NCBI GenBank assembly: GCA_045660745.1
Contig: JAZREJ010000037.1
Coordinates: forward strand, 1 to 27,194
Direction: 5' to 3'
Length of the DNA: 27,194 bases
Source of the DNA: RGIG6353 sp045660745
GTDB taxonomy: Bacteria; Bacillota; Clostridia; Oscillospirales; SIG627
This document shows positions 8,440 through 16,363 of this stretch, one piece after another. The notes below the pieces were generated by a model. That model was given only the letters and a program-made list of their open reading frames with translations, was not told the DNA's origin and made no database searches. Every line of letters begins with the position of its first letter. The first letter of the stretch is position 1. A program made the position numbers and the translations under genes.

Positions 8440-10524
8440 ATGCACATCACAGACATTTACGGAGAAGCATCGTTCAACGACGATGCGATGAAAAAATATC
8501 TATCAGAAAACGCATATTCACTTCTCAAGGAAACTCTCGAAGAGGGTCATCCGTTGAGTGTCGAAATTGCGGATGAGGTCGCGCACGCAATGCAGGAGTG
8601 GGCAACAAGTAAAGGCGCCACACACTTCACCCATTGGTTCCAGCCTCTTAACGAAATGACTGCTGAAAAGCATGATGCATTTCTCGGTTTCAATAAAGAA
8701 GGAGGCGCGATTTCCGAGTTTTCGGGAAAAGAGCTTATCAAGGGCGAATCAGACGCCTCCTCTTTCCCTTCCGGGGGACTGAGAGCAACCTTTGAGGCAA
8801 GAGGCTACACAGCGTGGGACTGTACTTCTCCCGCGTTTGTTAAAGATAAAACTTTATACATTCCGACAATATTCTGCTCTTACACAGGAGAGGCACTCGA
8901 TAAAAAGACACCCCTTCTGCGTTCAATGGAAGCAGTAAATACCGAGGCTATACGAGTACTCAGACATCTCGGAGATACCGACACCACCAAGGTAATAGCA
9001 AGTGTTGGTCCCGAGCAGGAATATTTTCTTGTTGACCGCGAGGTATATGAAAAGAGACTTGACCTGATGCTCTGTGGAAGAACCCTGTTCGGCGCAATGC
9101 CCCCCAAGGGTCAGGAAATGGATGACCACTACTACGGACGCCTCAGACTTCGCATCACAGATTACATGCACGAGCTTGACCGAGAGCTTTGGGCACTCGG
9201 TGTGCCTGCAAAGACTAAGCACAACGAGGCTGCTCCCGCTCAGCACGAGCTTGCTTGCATTTATGACACGGCAAATATTGCGTGCGATCAAAACCAGATA
9301 ACAATGGAGTCCATGCGCACCATTGCCAAGAAAAAGGGACTTGCCTGTCTCTTGCACGAAAAGCCCTTTTCGGGACTTTCAGGCTCAGGCAAGCACGTAA
9401 ACTGGTCCCTCTCAACAAACGACGGAAAGAACCTTTTTAAACCCGGAAAGAACCCTTCCGAGAATCTTTCCTTCCTTCTTTTCACCGCAGCAATGATAGC
9501 GGGTGTTGACGAATATCAGGCCCTTATGCGTTTTTCAAGTGCTACCGCATCCAATGACACACGTCTCGGTGCACACGAAGCACCGCCTGCGGTAATATCG
9601 GTATTTCTCGGAGATGAGCTTTGTGAGATATACGAGGCTATTGAAAACTCCCACAGCGTTGAAAAGAGAAATACAGTAAGTCTTGACACCGGTGTTGTTT
9701 CCGTACCGAGCTTTAACAAGGATACAACAGACAGAAACAGAACCTCCCCTTGCGCATTCACGGGAAATAAATTTGAATTCCGTATGTGCGGCTCATCCGC
9801 CTCTATTTCACGCCCCTGTTATATCATAAATACAGTTATGGCAGAAGAGCTTCGCATCATTGCCGACAGACTTGATAAGTGCAAGTCGGACAAGACCGAA
9901 GAAATAAAGAACATTATCAGAGACCTTATACACGAGCACAAGAGAATACTTTACAACGGAAACAACTATTCCGATGAATGGAAAAAGGAAGCCGAAGCAA
10001 GAGGACTTCTTAATATTCCTACAACGCCCGAAGCGATTGCGTGTCTCAAGCTTGAAAAGAACATCGAGCTTTTTGTACGTCACGGAGTTATGAACGAGGC
10101 AGAAGTACTCTCACGTCATGAGATATGTTCGGAAACCTACTCAAAGGCCGTCAATATCGAGTCACTAATAATGCAAGACATGGCGGCAAAGAGCATTCTT
10201 CCCGCTGTAATGCACTATTGCGGAGAGCTTGCACGCGATATTAACGACACCTACAAGGCGGGCGGTAATACAGGTGTGATGAAGTCAAAGCTAAAAAAGA
10301 TTACAAAATGCTTAAAGTTTGCCGACAAAGCGCTCAATTCTCTTAAGACAAAGCATACCGAGGCTTATTCGATTAACGATGCCGCAGAGCGTTCAATGGC
10401 ATACAAAGACCTTGTTATTCCCGCGATGGCAGAGCTTCGCCGTTACTGTGACGAGCTTGAAGTGCTCGTTCCTGAAGAGGCTTGGCCTATACCTTCTTAC
10501 ACAGACCTTCTATACAGAATTTAA
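8440..10524 (+). CDS. glnN: Glutamine synthetase type III
   Basis: A 694-residue protein of GSIII size, much longer than GSI (about 440-470). It makes glutamine from glutamate, ammonia and ATP. GSIII-type blocks are visible: an N-terminal region with FTHWFQPLNEMTAEKHDAF near 60-80, the EQEYFLVD stretch near 188, NEAAPAQHELACIYD near 263, and GSGKHVNWSL near 315-325, which holds substrate-binding residues of the catalytic barrel. The C-terminal 150 residues are helical. RBS AAAGGAG seven bases before the ATG. It lies second in the operon, 24 bases after acpP and 10 before the esterase. Intact; symbol by family convention (glnN for GSIII). Confidence 0.95.
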   Translation: MHITDIYGEASFNDDAMKKYLSENAYSLLKETLEEGHPLSVEIADEVAHAMQEWATSKGATHFTHWFQPLNEMTAEKHDAFLGFNKEGGAISEFSGKELIKGESDASSFPSGGLRATFEARGYTAWDCTSPAFVKDKTLYIPTIFCSYTGEALDKKTPLLRSMEAVNTEAIRVLRHLGDTDTTKVIASVGPEQEYFLVDREVYEKRLDLMLCGRTLFGAMPPKGQEMDDHYYGRLRLRITDYMHELDRELWALGVPAKTKHNEAAPAQHELACIYDTANIACDQNQITMESMRTIAKKKGLACLLHEKPFSGLSGSGKHVNWSLSTNDGKNLFKPGKNPSENLSFLLFTAAMIAGVDEYQALMRFSSATASNDTRLGAHEAPPAVISVFLGDELCEIYEAIENSHSVEKRNTVSLDTGVVSVPSFNKDTTDRNRTSPCAFTGNKFEFRMCGSSASISRPCYIINTVMAEELRIIADRLDKCKSDKTEEIKNIIRDLIHEHKRILYNGNNYSDEWKKEAEARGLLNIPTTPEAIACLKLEKNIELFVRHGVMNEAEVLSRHEICSETYSKAVNIESLIMQDMAAKSILPAVMHYCGELARDINDTYKAGGNTGVMKSKLKKITKCLKFADKALNSLKTKHTEAYSINDAAERSMAYKDLVIPAMAELRRYCDELEVLVPEEAWPIPSYTDLLYRI

Positions 10525-10534
10525 GGAGCATTTC

Positions 10535-11410
10535 ATGAAAACCGAAAGAATTTACCTTCATTCATTTACAGATAAAGTTTACCTTGATGTATATCTTTGT
10601 GACGATTCTGCATCATATTCCCACAGAAAGCGTCCTTTTATGCTCGTTTGTCCCGGAGGAGGATATGGAGCTCTTTCAGATAGAGAAGCAGAGCCTATCG
10701 CAAGACGCTACATGGGTTACGGCTTTAATACCGCAGTTTTAAAATACACAATAAACAATCGTGCTGCAAAAGCGGGTCTTGACGGATATTCAATGATTGA
10801 CGAATCCACCGCTAAAGACGGTAAAAGCGGACTTCCTATGCCCCTTATTGAGGTGGCATCAAGCATCTCGCTTATCCGCTCACATGCAGAAGAATGGAAT
10901 ACAAATCCCGAGCAAATCGCCGTAATAGGTTTCTCTGCAGGCGCACATCTTGCCGGTATGTCGGGTATCCTTTGGAACAAGAAAGAACTTCATAACAGAA
11001 TTGGTGCTGACAACAATCGTCCAAATGCTATACTCCTTATCTATCCTGTAGTATCCGGAGTCGATAGACCCCATAAAGGCTCTTTTATCAATCTCCTTGA
11101 TGAGGAAAATCCATCCGAAGAGCGTCTTATAGAGTACTCGCTTGAAAAACAGGTCACAAGCACAACACCTCCCACATTCCTTTTTCACACGGTTGCTGAT
11201 GCTTGCGTTCCTTGCGAAAACTCTCTTATTCTCGCACGCGCCCTCAAAGAAAATAACGTAAGATTCGAGCTTCATATGCTCCCCGATCTCAACCATGGAA
11301 TAGCTCTTGCAGAAGGCGAAACATGGCAAAACGCAGATCCCTACAGTGCACGTTGGGCAGATTGGTCCATTGCGTGGCTCAAAAAAGAATTAGACATTTT
11401 TAAAGACTAA
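10535..11410 (+). CDS. Alpha/beta hydrolase, acetyl-esterase (BD-FAE-like) family
   Basis: A 291-residue alpha/beta hydrolase without a signal peptide, so cytoplasmic. The oxyanion-hole loop PGGGYG is at 40-45, the nucleophile elbow GFSAGAH gives Ser134, and the likely acid and base are Asp222 (HTVADACVP) and His254 (DLNHG). The family includes acetyl-xylan and other carbohydrate esterases and kynurenine-formamidase relatives, so deacetylation of imported sugars is a reasonable guess, not a demonstrated one. The start is the ATG at 10535 with AAGGAG six bases upstream, 10 bases after the glnN stop; upstream in-frame starts fall inside glnN without an RBS. Twelve bases before pgi. Confidence 0.85.
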   Translation: MKTERIYLHSFTDKVYLDVYLCDDSASYSHRKRPFMLVCPGGGYGALSDREAEPIARRYMGYGFNTAVLKYTINNRAAKAGLDGYSMIDESTAKDGKSGLPMPLIEVASSISLIRSHAEEWNTNPEQIAVIGFSAGAHLAGMSGILWNKKELHNRIGADNNRPNAILLIYPVVSGVDRPHKGSFINLLDEENPSEERLIEYSLEKQVTSTTPPTFLFHTVADACVPCENSLILARALKENNVRFELHMLPDLNHGIALAEGETWQNADPYSARWADWSIAWLKKELDIFKD

Positions 11411-11422
11411 GGAGTTTATATA

Positions 11423-12727
11423 ATGGCAATTAACCTTTCAACAAAATATCTTGAAGGATTTATCAAGGATCACGAATACGAGCAAATCAAAAAAGAGGTT
11501 GCTGTTGCTCACGAGATTCTTATTGAAAAAGGCAATCCCGCAGAAAAGCCTATCGGCTGGATAGATCTTCCCGTTGACTATGACAAAGAAGAATTTGACA
11601 GAATAATCAAAACCTCCGAGAAAATTCGCAAGTCCTGTGACATTTTCATTGCAATAGGTATCGGCGGTTCCTACCTCGGCGCCCGTGCGGCAATTGAATT
11701 CGTAAAGGGTACTCTTGCAAACCTTACGAAAAAAGACGGTCCTGCGGTATATTTTGCAGGAAACACGATAGACCCCGATGCTTTGAATGAGCTTCTTACA
11801 CTTTGCGAAGGTCGCGACGTATGTATAAACGTTATTTCCAAGTCAGGCTCAACCACAGAGCCCGCGGCTGCATTCCGTGTATTCCGTGAGCTTCTTGAAA
11901 AGAAGTACGGAGAAAAGGGTGCCGCTGAGAGAATATTCATAACGACCGATAAAAAGGACGTTCCCGGAAAGCTCAAGCATTTTGCAATTGAAAAAGGCTA
12001 TGAGACCTTTGTCGTTCCCGATGATATCGGAGGACGTTTCAGCGTTCTTTCTGCTGTGGGTCTTCTCCCCATTGCTGTTGCGGGATGCGATATCAAGGCT
12101 ATGATGGCGGGTGCTGCTAAGGCACGCGAAGCGCTTGCTGAATGTAACATTGACACAAACGACGCTTACAAATATGCCGCTATAAGAAACATCCTTATGA
12201 GAAAAGGCTTTGAAATAGAGCTTTTCGTTTCCTACAAGCCTTCCTTCCAGTACACAAACGAATGGCTCAAGCAGCTTTTCGGTGAAAGCGAAGGAAAGGA
12301 TAAAAAGGGTCTTTTCCCCGCTTCCGTCATCTATTCTACAGACCTTCACTCGATGGGGCAGTATCTTCAGGACGGTAAGAGAATAATATTTGAGACAGTT
12401 GTTGACGTTGTTAATTCCAATAATTCGGTAAAGGTTCCTTATGATGCGGAAAACATTGACAATCTCAACTTCCTTGCCGACAAAGATTTCCATTACGTCA
12501 ACAAGCAGGCACTTCTCGGTACGCTCGACGCTCACGTTGAGGGCGGTGTACCCAACGTTGTTCTTGAGCTTGACCGTATGGATGAAGAAAACTTCGGTTA
12601 TCTCGTATACTTCTTTGAAAAAGCCTGTGCTCTTTCGGGATATATCAACGGAGTGAATCCCTTCGACCAGCCCGGTGTTGAGGTATACAAAAAGAATATG
12701 TTCAAGCTTCTCGGTAAGCCGGAATAA
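11423..12727 (+). CDS. pgi: Glucose-6-phosphate isomerase
   Basis: A 434-residue protein of the short bacterial PGI type. It interconverts glucose-6-phosphate and fructose-6-phosphate in glycolysis and gluconeogenesis. Visible motifs: GIGGSYLGARAA near 80 (phosphate binding), ISKSGSTTEPA near 140, the PGI signature DDIGGRFSVLSAVGLLP near 200, and the C-terminal NPFDQPGVEVYKKN with the catalytic Lys/Gln region. RBS AAGGAG before the ATG. Last gene of the acpP operon, followed five bases later by a strong terminator. Glutamine (from glnN) and fructose-6-phosphate are the two substrates of GlmS, which may explain the grouping; this is inference. Confidence 0.95.
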   Translation: MAINLSTKYLEGFIKDHEYEQIKKEVAVAHEILIEKGNPAEKPIGWIDLPVDYDKEEFDRIIKTSEKIRKSCDIFIAIGIGGSYLGARAAIEFVKGTLANLTKKDGPAVYFAGNTIDPDALNELLTLCEGRDVCINVISKSGSTTEPAAAFRVFRELLEKKYGEKGAAERIFITTDKKDVPGKLKHFAIEKGYETFVVPDDIGGRFSVLSAVGLLPIAVAGCDIKAMMAGAAKAREALAECNIDTNDAYKYAAIRNILMRKGFEIELFVSYKPSFQYTNEWLKQLFGESEGKDKKGLFPASVIYSTDLHSMGQYLQDGKRIIFETVVDVVNSNNSVKVPYDAENIDNLNFLADKDFHYVNKQALLGTLDAHVEGGVPNVVLELDRMDEENFGYLVYFFEKACALSGYINGVNPFDQPGVEVYKKNMFKLLGKPE

Positions 12728-12732
12728 AATTT

Positions 12733-12761
12733 AAAGACACCCTTTCAAGGGTGTCTTTTTT
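12733..12761 (+). terminator. Intrinsic terminator after pgi
   Basis: A perfect AAAGACACCC...GGGTGTCTTT stem with a short loop followed by T residues, five bases after the pgi stop. It marks the left limit of the host operon and of the foreign module. Confidence 0.92.
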
Positions 12762-12796
12762 GTCATGTCATGGCAAACACTTGTCATTTTATGTCA
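12761..12796 (+). repeat. Cluster of four TGTCA repeats upstream of terS
   Basis: TGTCA occurs at 12761, 12766, 12782 and 12792, all in the same orientation, between the pgi terminator and terS. The cluster could be a small-terminase or recombinase binding site, or part of the terS promoter region (an extended -10-like TGCTAACAT lies at 12807-12815). Function not established. Confidence 0.4.
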
Positions 12797-12837
12797 GCGT
12801 TATTTGTGCTAACATATCTATGAAAGGATGTGATACC

Positions 12838-13254
12838 GTGAAAAAAACAACAGTTCCGAAAACATGTGCAGAGCTTGAGAAAAGAATACAAAAATACTTT
12901 TCCTCGCGCCTTGCGCTACAGTACGGAAAGAACGGAGAATTACTTGTAGATACAAAAGGGAAACCAATAAAAAAGCAAGAGCTTCCCTACACACTCACAG
13001 GGCTTGCGCTTGCACTGGGACTTGATTCAAGAGATGCTCTTTTTGAATTTAAGGATGAAAAAATGCAAAGAACGGTCAAGATGGCAATAATGAAAATAGA
13101 AGAATATGCCGAAGAAAAACTGTTCTCAAAAGAGGCATTCTCGGGAGTCAAGCTCTTTTTAGCCGTTAATTTTGACAGGTGGCAGGAAAAGGATACGGAT
13201 GAGATAGACGATGAGTATATAATTCCCGAGGAGGCGAAGAAATGGAGCGTGTAA
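12838..13254 (+). CDS. Phage terminase small subunit
   Basis: About 138 residues. After a basic start comes the ELEKRIQKYFSS helix, the PYTLTGLALALGLDSRDALFEF helix-turn-helix characteristic of small terminases of Firmicutes phages, the KIEEYAEEKLF helix, and an NFDRWQEKD segment matching the oligomerisation/C-terminal part of the family. In phages it recognises DNA and recruits the large subunit. The start is taken as GTG at 12838 because AAAGGATG lies just upstream; ATG 12820 is an alternative but overlaps that RBS. It overlaps terL by 13 bases. No phage structural gene follows. Confidence 0.85.
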   Translation: MKKTTVPKTCAELEKRIQKYFSSRLALQYGKNGELLVDTKGKPIKKQELPYTLTGLALALGLDSRDALFEFKDEKMQRTVKMAIMKIEEYAEEKLFSKEAFSGVKLFLAVNFDRWQEKDTDEIDDEYIIPEEAKKWSV

Positions 13255-14627
13255 AAAAGAAAATGAGCCGTACCGAGAGGCTCATTTCGGGAGTCACCCC
13301 TTACCCAAAGCAAACAGAGTTCTTCACCAAAAAAGCACCTCGTATTGCTTACGGCGGAGCAAGGGGCGGCGGAAAAAGCTGGGCAATGAGATTTAAATTC
13401 ATTCTTTTAGCAATAACTTACCCCGGAATACAAATACTCCTTCTCAGAAGGACCTTTCCCGAGCTTCGTGAAAATCACATACTACCTCTTCAAAAGGCTC
13501 TCAAGGGAATCGCAATTTACAAGGACAGCACAAAAGAATTTATCTTCAAAAACAGAAGCCGTATAAAGCTCGGATACTGTCAGAACGAATCGGATATCTT
13601 ACAGTATCAAGGACAGGCGTATGAAGTTATCGGTATGGAAGAAGCAACACAGTTCACAGAGCTTCAATACCTTGCGTTGACCGAATCAAACCGTCTTTCC
13701 GGATCCTGCCGTGATTTCTCTCCCCGTATGTACTTCACATGTAACCCGGGTGGCATTGGTCACGGATGGGTAAAAAGACTTTTCATCGACCGTGATTACA
13801 GAGGTGACGAAAAAGCAGAAGACTACGTTTTCATTCCGTCGACAGTATTTGACAACGAATACATAATGACAAAGAATCCCGAATACGTGAGGACTCTGAA
13901 AAATCTCCCCGAGGCGCGTCGACGTGCCATGCTTTTCGGTGACTGGGATGCCTTTGAAGGACAGTATTTTCCCGAATTCTCAAGAGAAAAACACACTTGT
14001 GTGCCTTTTACCATTCCCGATGACTGGACTCGATTTGCGTCGTTTGACTACGGTCTTGATATGACGGCTTGTCTTTGGTTCGCCTTTCCGCCGAGCTGCG
14101 AAAAAATATACGTATACCGAGAGCTTTACGAGCCGAATTTGATTTTAAGCGAGGCGTCAAAAAAGATACTCGCTATGTCACAAGAAGAAAAGGTGCGATA
14201 TTACGCAGCAAGCCCCGATCTTGCAGGCAGACGTCAGGACAGTGGCAAAAGCGGATTCGATATACTTGTCTCTCACGGACTGAGAGGAGTCGTTTCGGCA
14301 AACAACGAGAGAATACCCGGATGGCGAATGATAAGAGAATTTTTGAAAGACTGCGACGGCAACGGAGCCGCAATACAAATTTTTTCCTCCTGCACAAACC
14401 TCATTCGCACACTTCCCCGTCTTATATTCGATTCAAAAGTATCGGAAGACGTTGCCTCTACCCCTCATGAATTGACACATGCTCCGGATGCCTTGCGTTA
14501 CGGGCTGATGTCAGCATCCTTCATAATAGGAAAACAGGACATAAAAAAAGAGGAAGAAGCATTCGATATCGTTGCCGATTGGAACAGGAGTCGAGATAAA
14601 AGATATACCGACTTTATCACTTCTTGA
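13242..14627 (+). CDS. Phage terminase large subunit (ATPase/nuclease)
   Basis: A 461-residue terminase motor of the PBSX-like class. Walker A-type GGARGGGKS at 38-46, Walker B VIGMEE at 129-134, the coupling-motif region around FTCNPGG (165-171), and a C-terminal RNase H-like nuclease with FASFDYG (Asp269), the SPDLAG stretch near 324, and HAPDALRYGL at 413-422. All key residues appear present, so it looks intact rather than decayed. It would normally drive DNA into a prohead, yet no portal, protease or capsid gene is present within the following 12 kb. ATG with GAGG upstream inside terS. Confidence 0.93.
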   Translation: MERVKKKMSRTERLISGVTPYPKQTEFFTKKAPRIAYGGARGGGKSWAMRFKFILLAITYPGIQILLLRRTFPELRENHILPLQKALKGIAIYKDSTKEFIFKNRSRIKLGYCQNESDILQYQGQAYEVIGMEEATQFTELQYLALTESNRLSGSCRDFSPRMYFTCNPGGIGHGWVKRLFIDRDYRGDEKAEDYVFIPSTVFDNEYIMTKNPEYVRTLKNLPEARRRAMLFGDWDAFEGQYFPEFSREKHTCVPFTIPDDWTRFASFDYGLDMTACLWFAFPPSCEKIYVYRELYEPNLILSEASKKILAMSQEEKVRYYAASPDLAGRRQDSGKSGFDILVSHGLRGVVSANNERIPGWRMIREFLKDCDGNGAAIQIFSSCTNLIRTLPRLIFDSKVSEDVASTPHELTHAPDALRYGLMSASFIIGKQDIKKEEEAFDIVADWNRSRDKRYTDFITS

Positions 14628-14706
14628 TAGAAGACAGGTCAATTTTTATCTTTGATATTTCCTTTTTTGACACCTTTTTCCCCTTTATATAACGCTCTAC
14701 CTTCAA
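14617..14706 (-). CDS. Possible 29-residue basic peptide, divergent from the recombinase
   Basis: A short reading frame starting with TTG at 14706, preceded by the GAGGTGATTTTTT sequence that also precedes the recombinase start on the other strand. It encodes a lysine-rich peptide with no cysteine and no recognisable domain, ending inside the 3' end of terL. It may be a real small gene or only the by-product of the inverted repeat; codon-level evidence is too short to decide. Confidence 0.25.
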   Translation of the reverse strand: MKVERYIKGKKVSKKEISKIKIDLSSIKK

Positions 14707-14791
14707 AAAAATCACCTCACACAAATTGTTAACGCAAAACGTTTTATTTATTCTGTGATTGTCAATAATTTGTGCGAGGTGATTTTTTTGA
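14703..14791. repeat. 31-bp imperfect inverted repeat embracing the recombinase start
   Basis: Arms 14703-14733 and 14761-14791 match at 28 of 31 positions and are separated by 27 bases. Each arm carries, facing outward, a GAGGTG ribosome binding site, a run of seven T and a TTG start codon. The right arm starts the serine recombinase; the left arm faces a 29-codon frame. Possible roles: recombinase operator or attachment site, or an RNA hairpin hiding the RBS in read-through transcripts. Confidence 0.85.
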
Positions 14792-16131
14792 CAAAGCATA
14801 CCGCTCTTTACGCAAGAGTATCGACAGAGGCACAGGCTGAGGAAGGCTATTCAATAGATGCTCAAAAAAAACTTCTTGAGGCCTGGTGTGTGTCACGAGA
14901 GATAGAAAAGTATACGTTTTACATTGACGCGGGCTACAGTGGCAGCAATCTTGAACGCCCTGAAATAAAGAAGCTGATAGAAAAGGCAAAAGACGGCGAA
15001 ATAGACACCGTTGCAGTATATAAGCTCGACAGACTATCAAGAAGTCAAAAGGATACACTTTACCTAATAGAAGACGTGTTCAATCCTAACGGAGTAGGTT
15101 TTGTATCATTGAGTGAAAACATGGATACATCCACCCCTATAGGACGTGCAATGCTTGGCATCATGTCGGCTTTTGCTCAGCTGGAGAGAGAAACGATACG
15201 CATAAGAACACGCATGGGAATGAAGGAGCGGGTTAAAAGCGGACTTTGGATGGGAGGAGGTAAAACACCGTTCGGATACGATTACGACAAGGAAAGCGGA
15301 AGTCTTGTAAAAAACGAGGACTCGGAGACTGTAAAGAAAATATACTCACTGTATCTTGATGGATACTCGCCCGCTTCAATCGCCAAAATGCTCGGTATGA
15401 AATACGATAGACTTGTATCGCAAATACTGAAAAGGAAAACAAATACAGGAATAATACCATACAACGGAGAGGAATACAAAGGGCATCACGAAGCATTAAT
15501 AGATGACGAAACATATTATAAAGCGCTTGACGAAATGAAAAAGAGATCCAAAAAGCAAGGCAACGGGGTGCATCTGTTATCGGGGCTTATATTTTGCGGT
15601 CTTTGCGGTGCGCGTATGAGATATCAGAAATGGGGAAAAAAAGGTTATAAACTTGTATGCTATTCTACTCAAGACTCAAAGCCTTATCTCATACGGGATC
15701 CAGACTGCCCTTCCGAGAGGATTTGGGCTGAGGACGTTGAGCATCACGTGATAGAAGATATTTTCATCATGACACTGGACAAATCCAAAAATACTAATTT
15801 CAAAAACGAAGCTAAAGCACTTTCCGAAAAGAAAAAGCGACTTGAAAAAAAGCTTGCCCGCCTTTACGGTATATATGCAGACGGAGACGATACAGCACTT
15901 GATCTTATAAAAAAATTAAAAGAGGAAATAAGCAGCACAGAATCAGAAATCAAAGAATCCGAGCGAAAAAGTGCAGAAAGAGAAAGCCGAAAAAGTATAA
16001 TAGAAAATGCTGATAATCTGAGTGAGATATGGCCGAAACTCACTTCTGTTGAGCAAAAGCGAATTGTCGGACAGCTGATTGAAAAAATCATCGTTTTCCC
16101 CGAACGCATTGAAATACATTTTTACGAATAG
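14788..16131 (+). CDS. Large serine recombinase (site-specific integrase)
   Basis: About 447 residues. The resolvase catalytic domain (about 1-150) has YARVSTEAQ with the nucleophile Ser12 and the conserved YKLDRLSRSQKD arginines near 82-93. The recombinase domain (about 160-260) follows, then a zinc ribbon near 270-310 (FCGLCGARM and a later pair of cysteines, CYST...DPDC), a long charged coiled coil (about 325-410) and a short C-terminal beta segment. This is the complete layout of large serine integrases that move phages and integrative elements. The TTG start at 14788 is supported by GAGGTG seven bases upstream and by the start of similarity (TKHTALYARVS). It stands 160 bases after terL and is not fused to any excision factor. 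Confidence 0.92.
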   Translation: MTKHTALYARVSTEAQAEEGYSIDAQKKLLEAWCVSREIEKYTFYIDAGYSGSNLERPEIKKLIEKAKDGEIDTVAVYKLDRLSRSQKDTLYLIEDVFNPNGVGFVSLSENMDTSTPIGRAMLGIMSAFAQLERETIRIRTRMGMKERVKSGLWMGGGKTPFGYDYDKESGSLVKNEDSETVKKIYSLYLDGYSPASIAKMLGMKYDRLVSQILKRKTNTGIIPYNGEEYKGHHEALIDDETYYKALDEMKKRSKKQGNGVHLLSGLIFCGLCGARMRYQKWGKKGYKLVCYSTQDSKPYLIRDPDCPSERIWAEDVEHHVIEDIFIMTLDKSKNTNFKNEAKALSEKKKRLEKKLARLYGIYADGDDTALDLIKKLKEEISSTESEIKESERKSAERESRKSIIENADNLSEIWPKLTSVEQKRIVGQLIEKIIVFPERIEIHFYE

Positions 16132-16172
16132 CTGATTTTTAAAACGCATTTTTAAAGCGAATTTTGACATTT

Positions 16173-16204
16173 TTTGCCCGAAAGCAAAATATTCGGTGGG
16201 CAAA
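16173..16204 (+). terminator. Hairpin after the recombinase, possible terminator
   Basis: TTTGC/GCAAA and CCGAA/TTCGG stems with a three-base bulge form an imperfect hairpin 41 bases after the recombinase stop. Only short A/T-rich runs follow, so termination is uncertain. No other structure is clear in 16132-16259, which is very A/T rich. Confidence 0.35.
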
Positions 16205-16259
16205 TATAAACATTTTTTAAAAAATTGGTAAAAAAACACAAAAAATTTTGATTTTCCTC

Positions 16260-16288
16260 TTGATTTTTAGCTCATTTTACTGTAAAAT
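16260..16288 (+). promoter_or_regulatory. Promoter of the P-loop gene
   Basis: TTGATT (16260-16265), a 17-base spacer, TAAAAT (16283-16288), 75 bases before the ATG at 16364. Confidence 0.7.
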
Positions 16289-16294
16289 ATAGTC

Positions 16295-16318
16295 AACGGA
16301 AAACAACAAATTTCCGTT
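16295..16318 (+). other. 5' leader hairpin of the P-loop gene mRNA
   Basis: A perfect 8-bp stem (AACGGAAA / TTTCCGTT) with an eight-base loop sits at the predicted transcription start, so the mRNA would begin with this hairpin. It could protect the 5' end; no riboswitch-like conserved core is recognised. Confidence 0.4.
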
Positions 16319-16363
16319 CGGGTTGTCCCCATAAATTATCCATAGAAAGGCGGTTTACACATT

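Noticed and set aside
11849..12535. Antisense reading frame of 228 codons opposite pgi
   Set aside because: Mirror of a highly conserved gene, no domain, no RBS.
12838..16131. Calling the terminase/recombinase segment a complete prophage
   Set aside because: No structural, lysis or replication genes are present on either side.
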